Shown here: positions 1 through 5,222 of the stretch, one piece after another
Layout of the letters: the number at the start of each line of letters is the position of its first letter
Position numbering within the stretch: the first letter of the stretch is position 1
Source: a virus
Virus record (IMG/VR): IMGVR_UViG_3300025133_000467
Span: 1 to 28,860 of that record
Strand: one strand, 5' to 3'
Length of the DNA stretch: 28,860 bases
Made by a program: the position numbers and the translations under genes
The notes under the pieces: generated by a model
The model's input: the letters and a program-made list of their open reading frames with translations, nothing else
Databases searched by the model: none
What the model was told of the DNA's origin: nothing

Positions 1-566
1 AACGGACGCAGTTTAAGATAAACTTTCTCCAGAAGGAGTACATCTTGTTCATTATACTTGCACATTTTCTTCCAACACTTAGAATCGTTGTTCATACAAC
101 CTCTCCAAAGCTCGAATCCACCAGTATCAACCTTACGACCTAGACCTAGAATTTCTCCAAGAGTGTCAAGTTTGTTTGAAGTGAATGCAAAGTGTGCTTT
201 TGCTTGTTTAAGAGTATCAATCATACGATACGGGGATGGTGGCATCATTCCATTGACTAAGAATCTTGCGTTAAGTTTCTTTACGTCAAACTTTTGAGCA
301 TTATGCCCAACAACGATATCTGCCTCATCAAGAAGTTTCCAAATGTCACGCAATAATGCGCTATCATCCTGTTGGTTCTTCTTAAAAGTCTTCTTATAAT
401 CGGGTAGTGCTTTGGTAATTGTCTTATTACTATCGAGCCATTTCGCTGACCAAGTGAGAACGTACCAATCTACGTCAATCATCTTCATACTTTTCGCTTC
501 GCTCCATAAACTCCACACGTTTGCGAGAAGAGGAGATGTTTCAATGTCAAATAACAATATCTTCAT
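1..566 (-). CDS. DEDDy-type 3'-5' exonuclease, RNase H fold (partial, C-terminus off window)
   Basis: The frame opens at ATG 566, preceded by an AAAGGA ribosome site, and runs off the left edge after about 188 codons. It shows the three exonuclease motifs: FDIETSP (D7, E9) at the N-terminus, GHNAQKFDVKKL (D94) in the middle and YNEQDVLLLEKVY (Y171, D175) near the end. The Y-x3-D arrangement places it in the DEDDy class, close to the YprB-like RNase H-fold exonucleases. It is not T4 DexA-like in sequence around motif I. It probably removes 3' ends of DNA or RNA during phage DNA metabolism; the substrate cannot be told. It is the last visible gene of the minus-strand block, 72 bases downstream of the acidic protein gene. 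Fold assignment is firm, role is inferred. Confidence 0.85.
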   Translation of the reverse strand, partial: MKILLFDIETSPLLANVWSLWSEAKSMKMIDVDWYVLTWSAKWLDSNKTITKALPDYKKTFKKNQQDDSALLRDIWKLLDEADIVVGHNAQKFDVKKLNARFLVNGMMPPSPYRMIDTLKQAKAHFAFTSNKLDTLGEILGLGRKVDTGGFELWRGCMNNDSKCWKKMCKYNEQDVLLLEKVYLKLRP

Positions 567-638
567 AATTTTCCTTTGTTGTGAATCACAATCTAACACA
601 TTGAACCCTCCAATTCAAGTTTTTTATCAATTAATTTA

Positions 639-1058
639 CTAAACTGCCGGTCCTTGACTGTCCATCACACCGTCTTCTGGAACTGATTCCTTAACATTCT
701 TCTCCAAAATGTTTTCAATAGTTTGGAGGATCATTGTACCTTCATGATCACTCTTCACATGCTCTGGATCAAGATTGTCTAGCTTATTTCGTAGACTTTC
801 TTCAACATCGTCGTAGTTGGTTGTTAATGCATGATAACATAGTACTGCCAATTCCTTATAAGGCTTGGTGTATTCAGGTTCTTCAGTGGTTGCACCCTGC
901 TCTGGATTAGGAGATGCGTCCATAGAAGGATCTTCCATCGGCATTTCACTATCCATAGACTGTCCATCGCCTATAGCTCCACCGTTATTGGCATCCATTT
1001 CGGAAATTACGCCATATTCCTTATTCTTCTCTGCTAATAGTTCTTCAAATTTATTCAT
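639..1058 (-). CDS. Small acidic protein with capsid-targeting-like N-terminus
   Basis: A 139-residue acidic protein, not recognised by family. Residues 1-10 (MNKFEELLAE) have the length, amphipathic pattern and final A-E of the T4 internal-protein targeting peptide (MKTYQEFIAE), and L-A-E fits the (L/I)-x-E cleavage rule of prohead protease gp21. Residues about 24-65 are low complexity, rich in D, E, M, G and P; residues about 66-130 look helical, with a run of acidic and Leu residues. The start at 1058 has an AGGT ribosome site eight bases upstream and lies two bases after the stop of the preceding gene, so the two are co-translated. It could be a prohead-core or internal protein; that is inference from the N-terminus only. 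Confidence 0.75.
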   Translation of the reverse strand: MNKFEELLAEKNKEYGVISEMDANNGGAIGDGQSMDSEMPMEDPSMDASPNPEQGATTEEPEYTKPYKELAVLCYHALTTNYDDVEESLRNKLDNLDPEHVKSDHEGTMILQTIENILEKNVKESVPEDGVMDSQGPAV

Positions 1059-1060
1059 AA

Positions 1061-1459
1061 TTATACCTGTACACTCCCTGCACCCATAGTTCCAGACGTA
1101 TTCGTTGAAGCTGGTGCCGCTGAAGTGGTTTGTGTTCCATTGGATGGAGCATTTGGATTGGTTTGAGAATTAGGAACATTGCCCTGCTCTGCTTGCATTG
1201 CTGATGCAATCGCCTGATACTTCTCATCGCCCTGTAGTTTTTCATATTCTGCAACTACTTTAGGATCTTGTCTTCCCATCCAATCTAGCATACCTTCGGC
1301 AGTGATTTCACCCGCTGGTGACTGCGCACCCGTTGGTGCTTGTCCTGTAGGATTAACTCCTGCTGGATTTTGAGCTTGTGGTACGCCCATGGTTTGAGGG
1401 GCTGGAATATTTTCATCCAACTTCTCTACTACGTCATTGATTTTATCTTCAAATTTCAT
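1061..1459 (-). CDS. Pro/Gly/Ala/Gln-rich low-complexity protein
   Basis: A 132-residue protein of unknown function. The first 16 residues (MKFEDKINDVVEKLDE) form an acidic amphipathic segment ending in L-D-E, again a possible gp21-type (L/I)-x-E site. Next comes a P/G/A/Q/T-rich stretch (about 18-50) with repeated Pro-Ala-Gly and Pro-Thr-Gly units, a short ordered island (EGMLDWMGRQDPKVVAEYEK, about 55-75), then a Thr/Ser/Asn-rich tail. The start at 1459 has a strong AAGGAG site. It lies two bases upstream of the acidic gene, so the pair probably works together. The composition suggests a disordered virion or scaffold component; no homologue is recognised. Confidence 0.72.
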   Translation of the reverse strand: MKFEDKINDVVEKLDENIPAPQTMGVPQAQNPAGVNPTGQAPTGAQSPAGEITAEGMLDWMGRQDPKVVAEYEKLQGDEKYQAIASAMQAEQGNVPNSQTNPNAPSNGTQTTSAAPASTNTSGTMGAGSVQV

Positions 1460-1480
1460 GTAATTTCTCCTTATAAGTAT

Positions 1481-2041
1481 TTAGCCCATGAAAAGGCGTT
1501 TAAATTCTATTTTATCAATTAAATTGTCGGTGATGTCGATCAATCCTTCTTTTTTTGCAAACTTCTTGAACTTCTGGAAGCTACTCACCTGATTTTTCAA
1601 CTTCTCTCGGTCACACTCAACTTGCAGAAGGAATTCCTCACCTTCTCCAGTGTGTATATAATTCCCAAACTCTGAAAACTTACAGTCAACTTTTTTAATT
1701 GCCAACGGTAAGTCTCGTTTTGTTCTATCTATCACTCCAATACATTTACTGATAAATATGTCATCATCTGAAATAAGCCCACCGCTCGTGAACTCAATAT
1801 GTTTTGGAATTATTATGGCATTGGTTCGCTTCTGATCAACGTAGACGTATGATTTCAGGATCTCAGCCAAGGTAGCGTGTTTCAGATATCTAGCATTGAA
1901 CGCTTTGGTTATTTTGAGGGGGTGTTCTTTTTGCAGATGTAATATGTCTTCCAAGAAAGACTCTCTGATATCCATTAGGATACCAGAGAAGTCCACGAAT
2001 TTGTAATGTTCGTCTTCGTATATATTAATTCTTCCGTGCAT
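1481..2041 (-). CDS. Conserved-looking phage protein of unknown function (186 aa)
   Basis: A 186-residue mixed alpha/beta protein with no recognised motif. It overlaps the end of the upstream gene by 17 bases, and no clear Shine-Dalgarno precedes ATG 2041, so translation probably depends on coupling. The next in-frame Met would remove 22 residues, so the long form is preferred. The middle (about 60-115) alternates hydrophobic and charged residues, as in beta strands; the C-terminal third is lysine-rich and helical (EKLKNQVSSFQKFKKFAKKE). Its stop codon lies inside the TAAATACTTATA motif that precedes the next gene. Compact domain structure and operon position support a real gene; function unknown. 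Confidence 0.75.
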   Translation of the reverse strand: MHGRINIYEDEHYKFVDFSGILMDIRESFLEDILHLQKEHPLKITKAFNARYLKHATLAEILKSYVYVDQKRTNAIIIPKHIEFTSGGLISDDDIFISKCIGVIDRTKRDLPLAIKKVDCKFSEFGNYIHTGEGEEFLLQVECDREKLKNQVSSFQKFKKFAKKEGLIDITDNLIDKIEFKRLFMG

Positions 2042-2666
2042 TTAACAACGATTCGATTATCATTTGTTCGAATTTAGAAGTGGATATGCCCTTTGACGAA
2101 TACTCTTCAGCCACGGATGTAAGTTTTGAAATACATTCCTGAATGTCATCCTTACATTGTAATTCTATCGGGTAAAGCTGTTCAATATCCTCAATAGAAT
2201 CCACTTCTTTGTTTTCATAGTACAATGAAATGTTTAGAATATCAAGCTTTTCCTGCATTAAATTTTTCACACGGATCAGATATTTATCAACTCCGGTCAG
2301 TGCTTTGCGTTCTTCTAGGTTGTCTGGTTCACGAATGGCATTACCCTGTTCGTCAATCAATCCAAGCTTATAGGCATGAGTCTCATTGATAGGTTGTGCC
2401 AGTTTCTGCATAATCAGCCCCTGAACAATACCATCTTCCAATGCTTCTACCATGATTGGATTGTAGGCTATACCTTTTTGGTGGATCTTTCCGAATGGAT
2501 TGTATGGGCATCCAGTACCAGTACAGGTTGACCCGCACCATACGCAACGACGAGGGTCGTCTACATGAACATGAAGTCTTTGCGGTCCATATGGACAAGA
2601 CTTTCCATAGGCTTTACTATCGCAATACATGCATTTACTATCTCTGTCTGTTCCTGTTATCTTCAT
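2025..2666 (-). CDS. Protein with two Cys3-His zinc-binding repeats
   Basis: A 213-residue protein. The N-terminal 62 residues contain two copies of one module: C12-x2-C15-x8-C24-P-Y-x-P followed by H32, and C41-x2-C44-x8-C53-P-Y-x-P followed by H62. An extra C48 and H34 lie nearby. Each module offers three Cys and one His, as expected for a small zinc finger or knuckle. The remaining 150 residues appear helical and acidic, with no recognised domain. Its ATG overlaps the stop of the upstream nuclease gene by four bases (ATGA), so the two are translationally coupled. A nucleic-acid or protein-adaptor role beside the nuclease is plausible but inferred. Confidence 0.8.
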   Translation of the reverse strand: MKITGTDRDSKCMYCDSKAYGKSCPYGPQRLHVHVDDPRRCVWCGSTCTGTGCPYNPFGKIHQKGIAYNPIMVEALEDGIVQGLIMQKLAQPINETHAYKLGLIDEQGNAIREPDNLEERKALTGVDKYLIRVKNLMQEKLDILNISLYYENKEVDSIEDIEQLYPIELQCKDDIQECISKLTSVAEEYSSKGISTSKFEQMIIESLLNARKN

Positions 2667-3160
2667 TTATTAAACCTCGTGTGATTCTCACTTAAAAATA
2701 TTTTCATGTCAACGATGACATAATGTTTGCGATAGTTCATTGAACAATCTGGCAGTTTGAATTTAAATTCCCTAACTGTCTTCTTATCCAATACAATATA
2801 CGCTCCCGCATTGTTAATCTTGAAGATCACCATCCAATACGGTTTGCTCGTTATCTTAGACTGCTCTATCCAACCATTAAGTTGAGCTATTCCTTCTGGT
2901 TGAAACAATTTCTTCCATGCAAGGTCTTTGTAGAATTTACATTCCAATGACCAATCCTTCCATTCATCTGGCGTAATGATATCTCCATCGAATATTTGAG
3001 TCTGTCCTTCTGTTAAATTTCCCACACGAACTTGGTTTTTACCACCAAGAAAGGCTCCACTATTTGGAACCCTTGTAAAATTTAGCTTTGTTAATTCGTT
3101 GAGATACTTGCAGACATCTCTTTCAAACCCATTTCCTTTTGTTTTTGATTTAGATGGCAT
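2663..3160 (-). CDS. PD-(D/E)XK nuclease, archaeal-type Holliday-junction-resolvase-like
   Basis: A 165-residue nuclease. The start at 3160 is chosen because ATG there follows GGAAGGAGATAGT, an excellent ribosome site, and lies one base after the upstream stop; a longer in-frame extension to 3280 would lie wholly inside the neighbouring gene. Motifs: GNGFERDV (E13), RVPNSGAFLGG (31-40), FDGDI (D60), SLECK (E73, K75) and a conserved tail KPYWMVIFKINN. The order E...GDI...E-x-K is typical of Hjc-like resolvases and related phage PD-(D/E)XK enzymes. It would cut branched DNA during recombination and packaging. T4 uses an unrelated enzyme, endonuclease VII (gp49), for this job. Catalytic residues are intact. 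Junction specificity is inferred. Confidence 0.8.
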   Translation of the reverse strand: MPSKSKTKGNGFERDVCKYLNELTKLNFTRVPNSGAFLGGKNQVRVGNLTEGQTQIFDGDIITPDEWKDWSLECKFYKDLAWKKLFQPEGIAQLNGWIEQSKITSKPYWMVIFKINNAGAYIVLDKKTVREFKFKLPDCSMNYRKHYVIVDMKIFLSENHTRFNK

Positions 3161-3161
3161 A

Positions 3162-3593
3162 CTATCTCCTTCCCAATTTAATTCCAACCACCTCATAAAG
3201 TTTATCATACCATTTATATGAGAACACTTCACCATTGGTGGAAAATACTCTAGCCATATACCTATCAAAAGGCTTGACATATGTCAATGTATAAACTAAT
3301 GGTCTATTCTTTTTCAAATAGGATAACATCTCAGACTCAGTATCAAATTGTATACACATTGATTCTGCCGCTTGTTTATCCTTACCCCACTTCCAATACA
3401 ATGTCACTGGTCCTATATACGAAGGTCTAAAACATCTACACTTTCGTAAAACCTTCTTCAATCGAGGTTCATCATACTGTATGTAACACTGATCCCAAGC
3501 AACATCCCCAATAGCAATTTCACCGTCTTCTAATTCCGGCATCTCATCACTAGCAGTTATCTTAGTAACCGCCCAAATTTCATCTTCATTCAT
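3162..3593 (-). CDS. Hypothetical protein, 143 aa
   Basis: A 143-residue protein without a recognised family. The N-terminal third is acidic (MNEDEIW..., DEMPELEDGEIAIGD) and the C-terminal half is basic and aromatic, with many Tyr, Trp and Phe (VTLYWKWGKDK; YKWYDKLYEVVGIKLGRR), suggesting a small alpha/beta fold. The start at 3593 has an AAGGAGA ribosome site six bases upstream. Its stop overlaps the ribosome site of the nuclease gene, which starts two bases on. It may assist the nuclease or be a DNA-binding accessory protein, but nothing in the sequence proves it. Confidence 0.75.
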   Translation of the reverse strand: MNEDEIWAVTKITASDEMPELEDGEIAIGDVAWDQCYIQYDEPRLKKVLRKCRCFRPSYIGPVTLYWKWGKDKQAAESMCIQFDTESEMLSYLKKNRPLVYTLTYVKPFDRYMARVFSTNGEVFSYKWYDKLYEVVGIKLGRR

Positions 3594-3637
3594 AAATTTC
3601 TCCTTGTAACTACTTATGGAGAATGCAGTAAATGCAA

Positions 3638-4426
3638 TTACATATTTGGGAAAGTTCTTCGTGTAACCGCAAAATCAATCTTGCCGGGACTTACAGACTT
3701 TGGATCTTTCTTCCCCTTCTTCTTCTTTTTCTTCTTCTTTTCGCTTTTGGCTCCTATGACTTTTGGCATCCTTGCATCACCAGTAGCGTAATTATCACCA
3801 CCACTGATTGGACCGCCATCTGGATTGTATGATGCTCCGATTGACTCACCGCCACCGAATGCTCCACCCGCTCCTGCTGTCATATCTTCCATTACCTCAT
3901 TATATTTTGCATTAAATTCATCCTTAGTTCTTTGGGAATTTTTCTTATGTCTGAGATGGAATTCAGTAAGTCCATTATGTGTATAGAATGCAACATCCCA
4001 CACATTAGGATCTACAAGCTTCTTAACCATTCGTGCATATAATCTGCCTCTATTCGTGTCACTCTCTTTCCCACCACTCTTATCAACACTATCAGCATCG
4101 AAGACAATAAGACGAACACGGTCTTCATATCTAGACACATAATCTTCCATCATCGCAATGACAGTACTAAATACTCGTAGTCCATCAGACGCTCCCGTCA
4201 AGTTGAATGTAGATCTTAGATCTGCCGACCTAGCAAGAAATGCAACATCATATGAACCCTCACCATCTTCACCATGATCGTTTATACCAAACTCTATCGT
4301 ATTGCCAGATGCGTCTGTAAATTCACCCTCACCATTCCGTTCATCCATCTTAGTCCATTTATATGGATATGTAGAATTAAAGGATTCATACATTATCCTT
4401 TCATATGTTTCTTCAAATTTTGTCAT
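3638..4426 (-). CDS. Conserved phage hypothetical with Gly-rich linker and polylysine tail
   Basis: A 262-residue protein. ATG 4426 is chosen because AAAAGGA stands just upstream; an in-frame GTG at 4465 lacks a ribosome site. Residues 1-150 look like one alpha/beta domain, with TGASDGLRVFSTVIAMM in the middle and VRLIVFDADS followed by RGRLYARMVKK. This resembles a family of phage hypothetical proteins in which an F-S-T-V helix is followed by a strand and an R-x-L-Y-x-R motif; I recall no known function. A Gly/Asp/Asn-rich linker follows (about 180-220), then a run of eight lysines in a strongly basic segment and the conserved-looking end FAVTRRTFPNM. It is the first gene of the leftward operon, nearest the control region. 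A virion-associated or DNA-contacting role is possible. Confidence 0.78.
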   Translation of the reverse strand: MTKFEETYERIMYESFNSTYPYKWTKMDERNGEGEFTDASGNTIEFGINDHGEDGEGSYDVAFLARSADLRSTFNLTGASDGLRVFSTVIAMMEDYVSRYEDRVRLIVFDADSVDKSGGKESDTNRGRLYARMVKKLVDPNVWDVAFYTHNGLTEFHLRHKKNSQRTKDEFNAKYNEVMEDMTAGAGGAFGGGESIGASYNPDGGPISGGDNYATGDARMPKVIGAKSEKKKKKKKKGKKDPKSVSPGKIDFAVTRRTFPNM

Positions 4427-4465
4427 TCCATTCCTTTTCATTTTCCAAAATGATAGTTTTTCCAC

Positions 4466-4494
4466 TTGACATTCGTTTTTCGGTCCAGTATACT
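4466..4494 (+). promoter_or_regulatory. Sigma70-type early promoter
   Basis: TTGACA (4466-4471) and TATACT (4489-4494) are separated by exactly 17 bases: a perfect -35 box and a five-of-six -10 box. It faces right, toward uvsY 318 bases away, so its transcript would carry a long untranslated leader containing the repeats and hairpins. This is a host-sigma-type early promoter by sequence. Confidence 0.7.
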
Positions 4495-4517
4495 TAATAT
4501 TATCCAGTATATTTAAT
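4484..4517 (+). repeat. Tandem repeat TCCAGTATA(C/T)TTAAT, two copies
   Basis: Two 15-base copies differing at one position start at 4484 and 4503, a 19-base period. The first contains the -10 box of the upstream promoter. A partial inverted relative (CAGTATAATT) lies on the minus strand at about 4658-4667. The copies could be a regulator site overlapping the promoter. Confidence 0.6.
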
Positions 4518-4522
4518 CATAA

Positions 4523-4650
4523 TTTAATCTAATCTAGGGTCATTTAGTTAATTTAATACAGGATATATTTTTAAGTTGTTCATTCTTTTTTTTGTAAACT
4601 CCGTTTACCAACTTTAATCTAACTACTTTATTAGATTAAGTTAGATTTAA
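4523..4650. repeat. TTTAATCTAA repeat cluster, two direct and two inverted copies
   Basis: TTTAATCTAA occurs at 4523-4532 and 4613-4622; its inverted form occurs as TTAGATTAA at 4631-4639 and TTAGATTTAA at 4641-4650. The copies at 4614-4622 and 4631-4639 form a perfect nine-base-pair inverted repeat around an eight-base loop. Such clusters occur at operators and iteron-type origins; function here is inferred. Confidence 0.55.
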
Positions 4651-4669
4651 TTTAATTCAATTATACTGA

Positions 4670-4698
4670 AATATTAACACGAAAAATTCAAAAGTCAA
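4670..4698 (-). promoter_or_regulatory. Candidate leftward sigma70-type promoter
   Basis: Read on the minus strand, TTGACT (4698-4693) is followed after 17 bases by AATATT (4675-4670), or after 16 by TAATAT. The -35 box is good and the -10 box is moderate (four of six). It faces the leftward operon beginning at 4426. No better leftward candidate was found in the region. Confidence 0.4.
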
Positions 4699-4724
4699 GT
4701 ACTTTTTTTGAGTTTTTTTTCGTG
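4678..4724. other. Long imperfect hairpin
   Basis: CACGAAAAA-TTCAAAA-GT (4678-4695) pairs with the segment 4701-4724, whose reverse complement also begins CACGAAAAA and ends GT, around a five-base loop. Bulges of extra A/T are needed. It does not fit a classical terminator because the U-runs lie inside the stem, but it would fold in transcripts of either strand. It could be a processing or attenuation element. Confidence 0.45.
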
Positions 4725-4739
4725 GGATTAATTTGTCCT

Positions 4740-4747
4740 TATAAATA
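4740..4747 (+). promoter_or_regulatory. T4-type late promoter motif TATAAATA
   Basis: This is an exact match to the T4 late -10 element recognised by gp55, 64 bases before the uvsY start and facing it. In T4, uvsW is expressed late, so a late promoter before uvsY-uvsW-55 makes sense. A single eight-base AT-rich match in AT-rich DNA may be chance. Confidence 0.45.
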
Positions 4748-4761
4748 TTTACCTAGAAAGC

Positions 4762-4790
4762 TTGATTATTATGAAATAATATGCTAGAAT
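4762..4790 (+). promoter_or_regulatory. Extended -10 promoter just upstream of uvsY
   Basis: TTGATT (4762-4767), a 17-base spacer and TAGAAT (4785-4790), with TGC directly before the -10 as an extended -10 element. Transcription would begin at about 4797, leaving a leader with AAGGA before ATG 4812. This is probably the proximal promoter of the replication module. Confidence 0.6.
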
Positions 4791-4811
4791 AAAATACATA
4801 AGGATAACACG

Positions 4812-5222
4812 ATGACACAGAACGGATACAAGGAATTAACCCAGCTAAGAGATGAATATATTGAAGATGTAACGGTAAACGTAATGAACATTGGCGAGAA
4901 GTCTATGCTAACCTCCACGATTAAAGCTTCGTGGTGTGGTAGACTGTACGCATATAGGCATAATCTCAAGACTGAAGAGAAGAATTTAGAAGTACTGCGA
5001 GCCACTGAACGCAAAATCATTCAAAGTGGATTAAAGGTGGTAACATCGGAGGCTGAATTGAAACAATTGAAGCTTTCGAACAGCAATGCCATCATCGCAA
5101 AGGAAGAAAGAATTGATGACTTGAAGGAGATTATATCTTTTTTGAGAGAAACGCAGAAACTTGTCGCCTTTTTTGGGAATGACATAAAAAATGCCGTGGA
5201 TTATATGAAGTTGGATGCATGA
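4812..5222 (+). CDS. uvsY: UvsY-like recombination mediator
   Basis: A 136-residue, largely helical, charged protein; T4 UvsY has 137 residues. The C-terminal end (KLVAFFGNDIKNAVDYMKLDA) matches the pattern in T4-like UvsY proteins, where a final helix with D/A-I-K-x-I/A-x-x-x-x-x-F/L precedes the terminus. UvsY loads UvsX recombinase onto gp32-coated ssDNA. Placement directly before uvsW, as in the T4 uvsW-uvsY neighbourhood, strengthens the call. The ribosome site is AAGGA. The stop overlaps the uvsW start (ATGA), so the two are translationally coupled. Identity rests on length, helix pattern and context more than on strong residue identity. Confidence 0.75.
   Translation: MTQNGYKELTQLRDEYIEDVTVNVMNIGEKSMLTSTIKASWCGRLYAYRHNLKTEEKNLEVLRATERKIIQSGLKVVTSEAELKQLKLSNSNAIIAKEERIDDLKEIISFLRETQKLVAFFGNDIKNAVDYMKLDA

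Larger units (their letters stand above)
4427..4811. other. AT-rich divergent intergenic control region
   Basis: This is the only stretch over 300 bases without a gene. No open frame of useful length with a ribosome site was found on either strand. It separates the leftward block from the rightward replication module, and holds at least two rightward promoter candidates, one leftward candidate, a T4-like late promoter motif, the TCCAGTATA tandem repeat, four TTTAATCTAA-type repeats, a GTAAAC/GTTTAC hairpin (4594-4608) and a long imperfect hairpin (4678-4724). A/T tracts are frequent throughout. The layout suits a divergent regulatory hub and possibly a replication origin. Confidence 0.7.

Noticed and set aside
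1472-1479. TATAAGTA as a plus-strand late promoter
   Set aside because: It would face against the whole leftward block and differs from the T4 core; more likely part of the leader of the minus-strand gene at 1459.
2663-3280. Longer N-terminus for the resolvase-like nuclease starting at 3280
   Set aside because: It would overlap the neighbouring gene by 119 bases, and the internal ATG 3160 has a near-ideal ribosome site followed by the typical nuclease N-terminus.
4594-4608. GTAAAC/GTTTAC hairpin as a rho-independent terminator
   Set aside because: The T-run precedes the stem on the plus strand and becomes an A-run after it on the minus strand, so neither direction has the required 3' U-run.
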